NCBI GenBank assembly: GCA_009782695.1
Contig: WRIO01000089.1
Location: forward strand, 1 to 5,654
DNA length: 5,654 bases
Reading direction: 5' to 3'
From: Candidatus Cloacimonadota bacterium
GTDB lineage: Bacteria; Cloacimonadota; Cloacimonadia; Cloacimonadales; WRIO01
How positions within the stretch are numbered: position 1 is the first letter of the stretch; each line of letters begins with the position of its first letter. The notes below the pieces were generated by a model. That model was not told the origin of the DNA, did no database searches, and saw nothing but the letters and a program-made list of their open reading frames with translations. Below, piece by piece: positions 1 through 5,654 of this stretch. A program made the position numbers and the translations under genes.

Positions 1-1
1 C

Positions 2-2512
2 AAACCTATCACAGCAGGAGCTATCCAATATTATACCGGCAAATACCACCCAACAAAACAGAACAACTCGAAGCGAGGCTTTGCCTTTGTGACCCTGGGT
101 GCAGGTATCGATGATTTTACAGAACCAGCCAGAGATATGGAGCAACATCTGACAGAAACTATCAGTAATAGTATGTTTTGGATCACGATATTTTTAGGTT
201 TTACATTTTTGGTGATGATAGTGCTTCTGATACTGATGACCATAGCTATATCGACCTATATCACAGACAATATAGATATACTCATAACTGGGTTTTCGAT
301 ATTCCGCTCTGGTTGCCGCAGATTCCGACTCAGAACAAACACCAGTGACGAATTTGGTATCTTGGCAAATTCTTTCGATGAAATGGCTGATAGTATTGTG
401 AACAGCCAAAGTGGGTTTGTAACCATCATAGACCTGGAATTTAAGATACTATATGCTAGCGATGACTCTTTGCTTATTTGGAACATATCGTCCTCCGACA
501 CAGACGGAAAGTCTTATCATAGCGTAAGTATCTATCCCCAAAATAGTAAATATGATCCTATCCTTGCACTTGCAGAAGGCAGAGAGTCAGACATCATTTA
601 TATAGCAGGGGCGAATAGGTATTACAAGGGACAAGCTAACTATTTACTAGATGAAAAAAGCAATAAGATAGGCTATATCATCATCACACACGATGTGTCC
701 GAAATAGAAGACGCACGTATCAAAGCGGAACAGGCAAACATAGCTAAAACCACGTTCCTTGCCAATATGAGCCATGAGATACGCACTCCGATGAACTCTA
801 TCATGGGAGTCACTGAAATACTGATGTTAAACGAAAGCTTGTCGCACGATACTATAGATAAACTCGAGCGAATACACAACTCATGTCAGCTATTACTCGG
901 TATCATAAATGATATCCTCGATCTATCTAAAATAGAAGCAGGTAAAATGGATTTGTTCTGCTCTGAATACCCCATAGATATGATGATTTATAGCACTGCA
1001 CAGCTGAATATATTCCGTATACAAGGGAAACCTATACAATTTACCTTAAAAGTAGACGAAAACCTGCCCTCTCACTTAATAGGGGACGAGATAAGGATAA
1101 AGCAAATACTAAACAATATCCTTTCAAATGCATTAAAATACACAGAAAAAGGCTTTGTCACACTATCTATCACCGCTGAACCGGGTAAGGATCCTGATGA
1201 TATGATACTAGTCTTTGGCACCAAAGACACAGGTTTAGGAATGACAGAAGAGCAACTAAACAGGCTGTTTGACCCTTATTCACGGTTTGCAAGTAACATC
1301 ACCAAAACCATAGAAGGCACTGGACTTGGCTTGTTTATCACAAATCAATTGATTAGGCTGATGAATGGCACCATAGAAGTCGAAAGCCAACCCGGTGTGG
1401 GCACAAATGTGGTGATAAAGTTACCCCAAAAGATTAGCAAAAATCAGGTCATCGGCACCGAACTAGCAAAACACATCGAAGATTTCCAATTCCGTGATAC
1501 TTCTATGAACAAAAAGGCAAAGGTGCAAAGAGTTCCTATGCCTTATGCCAAGGTCTTAGTTGTCGACGATATTACCACTAATCTCTATGTGGCAAAAGGT
1601 TTGCTAGCACCCTACAAAATGACCATCGAGACTGTAGATAGTGGTATAGCAGCTGTCGATAAAATAGCCAGCGGAAATATCTACGACCTGATATTGATGG
1701 ACCACATGATGCCAGAAATGGACGGCATAGAAGCCACAAAGATTATACGTGAGCTCGGCTACAAAAAACCGATCATAGCCCTGACTGCAAATGCTGTGAT
1801 AGGTCAAGCTGATATATTTATGCAAAATGGGTTCGATGCCTTTATCTCAAAGCCGATAGATGTGGTTAGCCTTGACAATAACCTGATGATATGGATTAGG
1901 AACAAGCAAAATGAAGATACATTGCAAAAGGCAGAAGCCGGAAGGACAAAGTCTAGTGACAGCTCGGAAGGTAGCAATTTTGAACTAGATCCAGAAATGG
2001 TTCAAGCATTTTTGTCCGATGCAAAGGCTTCATTGATTACCTTGAAAGAAACCATAGAAAAAGACAATCTAAAACTTTTCACTATTACTATCCACGGCAT
2101 GAAATCAGCATTGGCTATCATAGGTCAAAAAGAGATTTCCCAAAAAGCAAGTGATTTGGAGGAAGCCGGCTTAAAAGAAAACACCGACTTTCTAAGTAAC
2201 CATGTAGACGAGTTTATCAGGGATTTAGAAAATATCATATCTGATATATCAAAAACAGTAAACGAAGATGATACCATAGAACCTATAGAAGAGGACACAA
2301 ATCTGCTGATAGCCGAACTCCAAAAAATAAAAGCAGAATGCGAAACACTAAACGACGAAGCGATATTCTCCATCATAGATATGCTCCAAAAACAGCAATG
2401 GAAGAAAAACACATTGCAATTTATAAATGATATACACAATAGTATCCACCTACATAGTGATTTTGACACTGTGATAGAAATGATAGATAAAAAGCTACAA
2501 GAGAGTCTATAA
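2..2512 (+). CDS. Hybrid sensor histidine kinase (TM-HAMP-PAS-HisKA-HATPase-receiver-Hpt), 5' partial
   Basis: The frame is open to the left edge (first full codon at 2), so the gene begins outside the window; the GTG at 89 lies in mid-domain and is unlikely to be the start. Residues are numbered from that GTG. Before about residue 28 is the end of a presumed extracytoplasmic sensor domain. A membrane helix spans about 29-57, followed by a HAMP-like segment (58-104, ending DEFGILANSFDEMADSI) and a PAS-like domain (about 105-205). The HisKA H-box NMSHEIRTPMN has phosphoacceptor His229. The HATPase shows an N-box (N343, N347), G1 DTGLG (380-384) and G2 GTGLGL (410-415). A receiver follows with D493/D494, phosphoacceptor D538, T566 and K588. 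The Hpt domain (about 631-720) has His669 in HGMKSA. All catalytic residues are present, so a full His-Asp-His relay is expected at the inner membrane. A helical tail of about 75 residues after Hpt resembles tails recalled from clostridial hybrid kinases. The signal and the final response regulator are unknown. Confidence 0.96.
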   Translation, partial: KPITAGAIQYYTGKYHPTKQNNSKRGFAFVTLGAGIDDFTEPARDMEQHLTETISNSMFWITIFLGFTFLVMIVLLILMTIAISTYITDNIDILITGFSIFRSGCRRFRLRTNTSDEFGILANSFDEMADSIVNSQSGFVTIIDLEFKILYASDDSLLIWNISSSDTDGKSYHSVSIYPQNSKYDPILALAEGRESDIIYIAGANRYYKGQANYLLDEKSNKIGYIIITHDVSEIEDARIKAEQANIAKTTFLANMSHEIRTPMNSIMGVTEILMLNESLSHDTIDKLERIHNSCQLLLGIINDILDLSKIEAGKMDLFCSEYPIDMMIYSTAQLNIFRIQGKPIQFTLKVDENLPSHLIGDEIRIKQILNNILSNALKYTEKGFVTLSITAEPGKDPDDMILVFGTKDTGLGMTEEQLNRLFDPYSRFASNITKTIEGTGLGLFITNQLIRLMNGTIEVESQPGVGTNVVIKLPQKISKNQVIGTELAKHIEDFQFRDTSMNKKAKVQRVPMPYAKVLVVDDITTNLYVAKGLLAPYKMTIETVDSGIAAVDKIASGNIYDLILMDHMMPEMDGIEATKIIRELGYKKPIIALTANAVIGQADIFMQNGFDAFISKPIDVVSLDNNLMIWIRNKQNEDTLQKAEAGRTKSSDSSEGSNFELDPEMVQAFLSDAKASLITLKETIEKDNLKLFTITIHGMKSALAIIGQKEISQKASDLEEAGLKENTDFLSNHVDEFIRDLENIISDISKTVNEDDTIEPIEEDTNLLIAELQKIKAECETLNDEAIFSIIDMLQKQQWKKNTLQFINDIHNSIHLHSDFDTVIEMIDKKLQESL

Positions 2513-2589
2513 AGGTCACCAAAATAAACTATTAGACACCTCTTTCTCTTTATTTTATTAGAAATTTTTCTACCCCAAGACGATTGTCC

Positions 2590-2618
2590 TTGACAAAAAA
2601 GAGATTTAATTATTTTAT
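2590..2618 (+). promoter_or_regulatory. Candidate sigma-70/SigA-type promoter for the ABC ATPase gene
   Basis: A perfect -35 hexamer TTGACA (2590-2595) is followed after 17 bases by TTTTAT (2613-2618), which matches the -10 consensus at four of six positions. The location suits a transcript starting near 2625 with a leader of about 23 bases before the ATG at 2648. Found by eye; AT-rich spacers give chance matches, so this is moderate evidence only. Confidence 0.45.
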
Positions 2619-2635
2619 GGCAAAAAAATAAAATT

Positions 2636-2642
2636 GAGGAGG
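2636..2642 (+). promoter_or_regulatory. Strong Shine-Dalgarno of the ABC ATPase gene
   Basis: GAGGAGG lies 5 bases upstream of the ATG at 2648 and fixes that start. The 11-base string TTGAGGAGGCT at 2634-2644 recurs exactly at 3407-3417, in a linker and stem of the downstream hairpin array. That match may be coincidence, because both are GAGG-rich. Confidence 0.85.
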
Positions 2643-2647
2643 CTTTT

Positions 2648-3364
2648 ATGCTAAAAATTACGGAATTAAGCAAGACCTACGAGGACGGAAACCTTGCCCT
2701 AGACAACTTGAATTTAGAAATCAGCGGAGGGCAGATATTTGCCTTGCTCGGTGCAAATGGAGCAGGAAAATCAACCACTATAAACATAATGTGTGGATTT
2801 ATTCCTCCCAGCACAGGAGATGTAAGCATAGAAGACATTTCTATGAAAGCAGAACCCCTAAAACTACGGAGTAAAATAGCTTATCTATCTGAAAATGTAA
2901 TGCTATATGATAACTTCACTGGTTACCAAAACCTGCAATTCTTTGCCGAAATAGCAGGAAAAAAAATGAAAAAAGCAGAGCTAGAACAGGTGCTACGCGA
3001 TGTCGGCTTACAAGACAGCTTTATCCACAAAAATATCGCCAAATACTCAAAAGGTATGCGCCAAAAGGTCGGTATAGCTATCGCATTAGTTAAAGACACG
3101 CCACTGTTCCTACTAGACGAACCATTCAGTGGACTTGACCCAAAAGCTGCTTATGACTTCCAAATGATCATCGAAAAGCTCCGCACAGAAGGAAAAACTA
3201 TCTTTATGTCCACTCACGATGTGTTCCGAGCAAAAGAAATGGCAGATGTTGTCGGCATAATGAAAGGCGGAAAACTGCTGATGCTCAAAACGAAAGACGA
3301 ACTCGCAAACGAAGACTTGAACAAAATCTACTTGCAATACATTGAAAACAGAGAGATTAGTTGA
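2648..3364 (+). CDS. ABC-2-type exporter, ATP-binding subunit
   Basis: This 238-residue nucleotide-binding subunit should energise an integral membrane exporter. Visible motifs are Walker A GANGAGKST (35-43), signature SKGMRQ (134-139), Walker B LFLLDEP with catalytic Glu158, D-loop GLDP (162-165) and H-loop His190 in MSTHD. The Q-loop position reads AYLSEN (78-83), with Glu82 where many ABC ATPases have Gln; I recall the same change in other single-domain ABC-2 exporter ATPases, so it need not mean loss of function. The size is normal for a CcmA/NatA-like subunit. The start is supported by GAGGAGG 5 bases upstream. The stop TGA (3362-3364) lies inside the first linker of the hairpin array, so the last residues may have been set by the element. 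The partner is most likely the permease at 4005-5534. The substrate cannot be inferred. Confidence 0.96.
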   Translation: MLKITELSKTYEDGNLALDNLNLEISGGQIFALLGANGAGKSTTINIMCGFIPPSTGDVSIEDISMKAEPLKLRSKIAYLSENVMLYDNFTGYQNLQFFAEIAGKKMKKAELEQVLRDVGLQDSFIHKNIAKYSKGMRQKVGIAIALVKDTPLFLLDEPFSGLDPKAAYDFQMIIEKLRTEGKTIFMSTHDVFRAKEMADVVGIMKGGKLLMLKTKDELANEDLNKIYLQYIENREIS

Positions 3365-3494
3365 GGAACGCCTTCGGCGTTCGTTGAGGAAAAACTTCGT
3401 TTTTCGTTGAGGAGGCTGCGCCTCGTTGAGAAACAGCAAGCTGTTTGTTGAGGTTGCTTCGCAACATTGAGGAACACCTTCGGTGTTCATTGAG
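3360..3494 (+). repeat. Left mini-hairpin array, six hairpins with GTTGAG linkers
   Basis: Six self-complementary segments are separated by a 6-base linker (GTTGAG, or ATTGAG for the last two). They lie at 3366-3382 (GAACGCCTTCGGCGTTC), 3389-3405 (GAAAAACTTCGTTTTTC), 3412-3424 (GAGGCTGCGCCTC), 3431-3446 (AAACAGCAAGCTGTTT), 3453-3465 (GTTGCTTCGCAAC) and 3472-3488 (GAACACCTTCGGTGTTC). Stems are 5-7 bp. Loops are mostly TTC, with TGC in the third hairpin and a tight AA/CAAG in the fourth. Stem sequences differ between units yet stay paired. Unit lengths of 23, 23, 19, 22, 19 and 23 bases are not multiples of three, which argues against coding. The array starts within the ATPase stop codon region. 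Confidence 0.93.
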
Positions 3495-3517
3495 AATTGA
3501 TATTAAAAGGATATAGA
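3490..3517 (+). promoter_or_regulatory. Weak candidate promoter for the IVP gene
   Basis: TTGAGA (3490-3495), formed from the last array linker plus one base, matches the -35 consensus at five of six positions. TATAGA (3512-3517), 16 bases downstream, matches the -10 at four of six. This would place a start near 3524, about 29 bases before the ATG at 3553. If real, the repeat itself supplies the -35. The match is within what chance gives in AT-rich DNA. Confidence 0.25.
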
Positions 3518-3552
3518 CTGTTGTTGAAAAGAATAGTGTCAAGATAGAAGAA

Positions 3553-3900
3553 ATGAGTATGCAGTTTGCTATTAGAACAGTAAATTTATATAAATATCTT
3601 GTGGAAAATAGGAAAGAATATGTTTTATCAAAGCAGCTATTACGAAGTGGAACAAGTATCGGAGCGAATATTCGAGAGGCACAACAAGCAGAGTCGGACA
3701 AAGATTTTATACACAAATTAAGTATAGCCTTGAAAGAATCAACCGAAACGGAGTATTGGCTTGAGCTACTTTTCCAAACAGAATACTTAAAAGAAAATGA
3801 ATATACTAGCATAATAAAAGATTGCCAAAAATTAAAGCTTATGTTAGTAAAAATTACTAAAAATAAAAAGAAAAATATGGGATTACAAGTCTATGATTAA
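3553..3900 (+). CDS. Four-helix-bundle protein, 23S rRNA intervening-sequence protein (IVP/S23) family
   Basis: This 115-residue protein carries the family hallmark LLRSGTSIGANIREA (29-43), followed by DFIHKLSIALKESTETEYWL (51-70). These are typical of the small basic four-helix-bundle proteins first found inside 23S rRNA intervening sequences. A relative is Avd, the accessory protein of the Bordetella phage BPP-1 diversity-generating retroelement; the family forms pentameric barrels and is thought to bind nucleic acid. The molecular role of stand-alone members is unknown. No rRNA surrounds this copy; hairpin arrays do. The start is uncertain: the ATG at 3553 has only a weak purine run (AGAAGAA) close upstream, another ATG lies at 3559, and the frame is open back to a TAG at 3514. 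The translated upstream stretch, which has no ATG, GTG or TTG in frame, looks similar to the N-terminus I recall for relatives. The C-terminus is Lys-rich, then ends MGLQVYD. Confidence 0.92.
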   Translation: MSMQFAIRTVNLYKYLVENRKEYVLSKQLLRSGTSIGANIREAQQAESDKDFIHKLSIALKESTETEYWLELLFQTEYLKENEYTSIIKDCQKLKLMLVKITKNKKKNMGLQVYD

Positions 3901-3911
3901 CGCCAACATCA

Positions 3912-3986
3912 TTCAACGAAAGACGAAGTCTTTCCTCAACGAGTGGCGAAGCCACTCCTCAACGAACGGCGAAGCCGTTCCTCAAC
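3912..3986 (-). repeat. Right mini-hairpin array, three hairpins, inverted relative to the left array
   Basis: Read on the plus strand, three 17-base hairpins are separated by CTCAAC, the complement of the left linker GTTGAG. They lie at 3918-3934 (GAAAGACGAAGTCTTTC), 3941-3957 (GAGTGGCGAAGCCACTC) and 3964-3980 (GAACGGCGAAGCCGTTC). Each has a 7-bp stem and a GAA loop, and the period is exactly 23 bases. The first linker is variant (TTCAAC, 3912-3917). On the minus strand the loops read TTC, as in the left array, so this is the same family in opposite orientation. The array begins 12 bases after the IVP stop codon and ends just before the permease ribosome binding site. Confidence 0.93.
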
Positions 3987-3989
3987 CCC

Positions 3990-4004
3990 AATAACGGAGT
4001 TATT
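3990..4004 (+). promoter_or_regulatory. Hairpin carrying the permease Shine-Dalgarno
   Basis: AATAACGGAGTTATT is a perfect 6-bp stem around a GGA loop, directly before the ATG at 4005. The Shine-Dalgarno GGAG (3996-3999) lies in the loop and first stem base, 5 bases from the start codon. The stem has five A-T pairs and one C-G, so it is weak and would probably melt easily. It may present or modestly mask the ribosome binding site. Confidence 0.55.
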
Positions 4005-5534
4005 ATGTTAAAAATCTTTTTGAAGCACGAAATCCAAAACCTGCTAAAAAGCAGACGCATATTCCTAACGGTCATTATGTTTTTACTGCTTTTTGTGTCG
4101 ATATTTGTAGTGCGAGCCATTGACTATCAAAAGCAGATAAACCAGTATCTAACCGATGTTCAGCAGTCTGATGAGCTGATGGAAAACCCGACAAATTACA
4201 GCCATTTAAATCCGCGAGCTATCCACAGACCATTGGTGTTTTCGATATATAATCGGGGCTTTACTTTTGACAGGGTGATAGATATCAGGTTTTTTATGGC
4301 TATTACACAGTCCAAAACTCTAAACGAGGAGTATAACCCGCATTATTCGGGCAGTAACAATCTGGATATTACCTTTTTAGTTACATTTTTCCTTTCCCTG
4401 TTTATATTGCTAATATCTTATGACAGTGTAAATGGGGAAAAGCAGTCTGGGACATTACGGCTCTTGATGACATTCCCCATAAAAAGACAAAGCTTTATCC
4501 TAAAAAAGATACTTGGCGTGTTTATATTTGTGATGATCACCTTTACGATACCTTATATATTAAGCGTGTTTGCCTTGATGTTTATCTACACAAACCTTTT
4601 GACAGCAAGCTTTTACCTCTCTGTGTTTTTCTATTGGTTTTTGGTGATGTTCTTTGTGTTTTTCTTTAGCTTAGTGGGGATACTGATATCGCTTTGCAGC
4701 ACGAATCCGAATCGATCGCTTGTGTATAGTATATTGGTATGGCTACTTTTCAGTATAATATTACCTATCAGCTGGAGTAATGTAATCTCGGCAAAACTCT
4801 TTGACAAAGATATAGCTACTTTGCAACAAAATAATGCGCTTAAAAGGGATTACCTGCAAAAAATATTAGACGAATATGGTTCTACGGTAAGCGAAAACAC
4901 GTATGTGATGAACTGGGGAGGATATTTCAACAATTTGGGCATAATAGAGTTTGAAGAATCTACGCCTACGCTATATAATCGGTTAAAGTTTCTAACAGAA
5001 GAATACACACCTGTGCTGCATGAAGTCGAGCAAACAATCGATGAGATTCGCAGGAAATATAATAGTATCGAAAGCTTGCGAAACTGGATATTTTTCTTTA
5101 ATCCAGTAGTCCTTTTTTCTGATATTAGCAACAAAATAGCAGGAAACACTCGCAGTGATTATATGAAGTTTATCTCAGACGCACGCGATATCCAAAGCGA
5201 TTTGGTCTCGCTTGGTATCAGGGAGGGCTGGCTTCTGGATTACCGATATTACACCACTATCAATGAGCAGGATCTAGTAGGCTCGATCTATGCAGTGCTA
5301 GAACAGGTAGAGACTATCGGCTGGGACGCAGCAGCGGATGAGCTGCAAAGCAGGGTGGAGACAGCTACTCCTTTTACATTTGATATGCCTCATATCAAGG
5401 TTTACCAGCAACCAAACCCCCTTTTCGAGGAGATATTTATGAAAATATTCTCTGTGCTGGCGATGTTTGTGGTGAGTATATTGTTGCTGTGGGTGGCGAC
5501 CTGGCGATTGTTTATGAGATATGATGTGAGATAG
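4005..5534 (+). CDS. ABC-2-type transporter permease with large extracytoplasmic loops
   Basis: This 509-residue membrane protein is the likely partner of the ATPase at 2648-3364. By eye it has six hydrophobic helices: about 17-36, 121-139, 168-195, 203-231, 239-257 and 475-500. A soluble stretch of about 85 residues separates helices 1 and 2, and one of about 215 residues separates helices 5 and 6. Residues 140-167 (YDSVNGEKQSGTLRLL, then FPIKRQSFILKK) match the cytoplasmic coupling segment typical of ABC-2/NosY-like permeases, which carry an (N/D)GE..SGTL motif. The large second loop recalls ABC-2 permeases with a DUF3526-like region, but I cannot confirm that assignment. The start is supported by GGAG 5 bases upstream. 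ATPase and permease genes of such exporters are normally adjacent; here they are separated by the hairpin-IVP element. The sequence appears intact; the substrate is unknown. Confidence 0.93.
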   Translation: MLKIFLKHEIQNLLKSRRIFLTVIMFLLLFVSIFVVRAIDYQKQINQYLTDVQQSDELMENPTNYSHLNPRAIHRPLVFSIYNRGFTFDRVIDIRFFMAITQSKTLNEEYNPHYSGSNNLDITFLVTFFLSLFILLISYDSVNGEKQSGTLRLLMTFPIKRQSFILKKILGVFIFVMITFTIPYILSVFALMFIYTNLLTASFYLSVFFYWFLVMFFVFFFSLVGILISLCSTNPNRSLVYSILVWLLFSIILPISWSNVISAKLFDKDIATLQQNNALKRDYLQKILDEYGSTVSENTYVMNWGGYFNNLGIIEFEESTPTLYNRLKFLTEEYTPVLHEVEQTIDEIRRKYNSIESLRNWIFFFNPVVLFSDISNKIAGNTRSDYMKFISDARDIQSDLVSLGIREGWLLDYRYYTTINEQDLVGSIYAVLEQVETIGWDAAADELQSRVETATPFTFDMPHIKVYQQPNPLFEEIFMKIFSVLAMFVVSILLLWVATWRLFMRYDVR

Positions 5535-5558
5535 GAAATTAGAAACTAGAAATGTGGT

Positions 5559-5651
5559 GTGCTCCGCACGGATAAAGATTTGTCTAACCACCCCGTCAAC
5601 AAGTTGACACCCCTCCAAATTGGATGGGAATTTATGGGTGTCCTTCGGACG
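5559..5651. repeat. Right-edge hairpin cluster of a different repeat family
   Basis: The end of the window after the permease stop holds no convincing gene. It holds four small inverted repeats: GTGCTCCGCAC (5559-5569), GTCAACAAGTTGAC (5595-5608), CCCCTCC/GGATGGG around AAATT (5610-5628, one mismatch) and TGTCCTTCGGACG (5639-5651, including one G-T pair). The layout CACCCCGTC-hairpin-GACACCCCTCC-loop-GGNNGGGAATTT resembles dispersed repeats I recall from clostridial genomes, which I could not check. It lacks the GTTGAG linker of the arrays at 3360-3986. The cluster probably continues past the edge. The 5610-5628 stem followed by AATTTAT could also act as a weak terminator for the permease transcript. 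Confidence 0.6.
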
Positions 5652-5654
5652 AAT

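Larger units (their letters stand above)
3360..3986 (+). mobile_element. Candidate composite element: IVP gene flanked by inverted hairpin arrays
   Basis: Two arrays of mini-hairpins with linker GTTGAG (left, six hairpins) and its complement CTCAAC (right, three hairpins) flank a 23S-IVP-family gene in inverted orientation. The unit of about 627 bases sits between an ABC ATPase gene and its presumed permease gene, which normally lie close together, so it looks inserted. The outermost left and right copies (3360-3388 and 3958-3986) are inverted repeats matching at 27 of 29 positions. The two differences form one compensatory base-pair flip. I see no transposase, reverse transcriptase, recombinase or target-site duplication. 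Mobility is therefore inferred only from structure and context. Alternatives are an RNA intervening sequence, a passive repeat cluster, or a regulatory spacer. Confidence 0.5.

Noticed and set aside
2559..2572. Intrinsic terminator after the kinase (TAGAAATTTTTCTA palindrome)
   Set aside because: The stem is almost all A-T with a 2-base loop and no following T run, so it is too weak to support a terminator call.
3366..3488. Ultra-stable C(UUCG)G tetraloops in the hairpins
   Set aside because: The 17-base hairpins are symmetric with 7-bp stems, which leaves a TTC triloop. Forming a UUCG tetraloop would shift the stem and break the pairing.
3360..3494. CRISPR-like array (regularly spaced repeats)
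   Set aside because: The conserved part is only 6 bases, the intervening segments are themselves palindromes of 13-17 bases, and no cas genes are present. This does not fit repeat-spacer architecture.
3113..3812. Minus-strand reading frames at 3113-3490 and 3357-3812 running through the left array
   Set aside because: They overlap the convincing ATPase and IVP genes, and their translations are dominated by hairpin sequence with units that are mostly not multiples of three. They have no family resemblance.
3553..3900. Avd accessory gene of a diversity-generating retroelement
   Set aside because: No reverse transcriptase, template repeat or variable target repeat is visible in the window. The hallmark fits the general IVP family equally well or better.
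3360..4004. A true 23S rRNA intervening sequence or rRNA fragment
   Set aside because: The flanks are protein-coding exporter genes and no rRNA-like sequence is visible. Only the protein family and the inverted termini recall it.
5298..5618. Minus-strand frame of 106 codons over the permease end
   Set aside because: It is a shadow of the permease and the right-edge repeat, with no recognisable domain or ribosome binding site.

Overview
The window looks like a piece of chromosome from an AT-rich, low-GC bacterium, most likely a Clostridia-type member of the Bacillota. This is an inference from three things: frequent ATA isoleucine codons, a strong GAGGAGG ribosome binding site, and a hybrid histidine kinase with an FLANMSHEIRTPMN-type H-box. 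No rRNA or other taxonomic marker is present, so the assignment is tentative. All genes recognised here lie on the plus strand.

Layout. (1) Positions 2-2512 hold the 3' part of a large membrane-bound hybrid sensor kinase (TM, HAMP, PAS, HisKA, HATPase, receiver, Hpt); its N-terminus lies outside the window. (2) A 135-base AT-rich gap carries a plausible promoter and a clear ribosome binding site for (3) an ABC-2-type exporter ATPase (2648-3364). (4) Its expected partner, a six-helix ABC-2 permease, starts only at 4005. (5) The roughly 640 bases between them are filled by a composite element: six tandem mini-hairpins (3360-3494), a small four-helix-bundle gene of the 23S rRNA intervening-sequence protein (IVP/S23) family (3553-3900), and three more hairpins of the same family in the opposite orientation (3912-3986). 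(6) A further small hairpin (3990-4004) holds the permease ribosome binding site. (7) After the permease, a different hairpin cluster (5559-5651) runs to the right edge.

The ATPase and permease should form one exporter of unknown substrate. The kinase may sense an extracytoplasmic signal and relay phosphate by His-Asp-His, but no response regulator is visible and a link to the exporter is only positional.

The most interesting structure is the composite element. The hairpins keep a constant 6-base linker (GTTGAG) while their stems differ by paired changes. The two arrays are inverted relative to each other around the IVP gene, and they can in principle pair over long range, as the termini of IVP-bearing intervening sequences in 23S rRNA do. 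The ATPase stop codon lies inside the first linker, so the element abuts or overlaps the gene end. Whether it is mobile, excised from RNA, or regulatory cannot be decided from this sequence.
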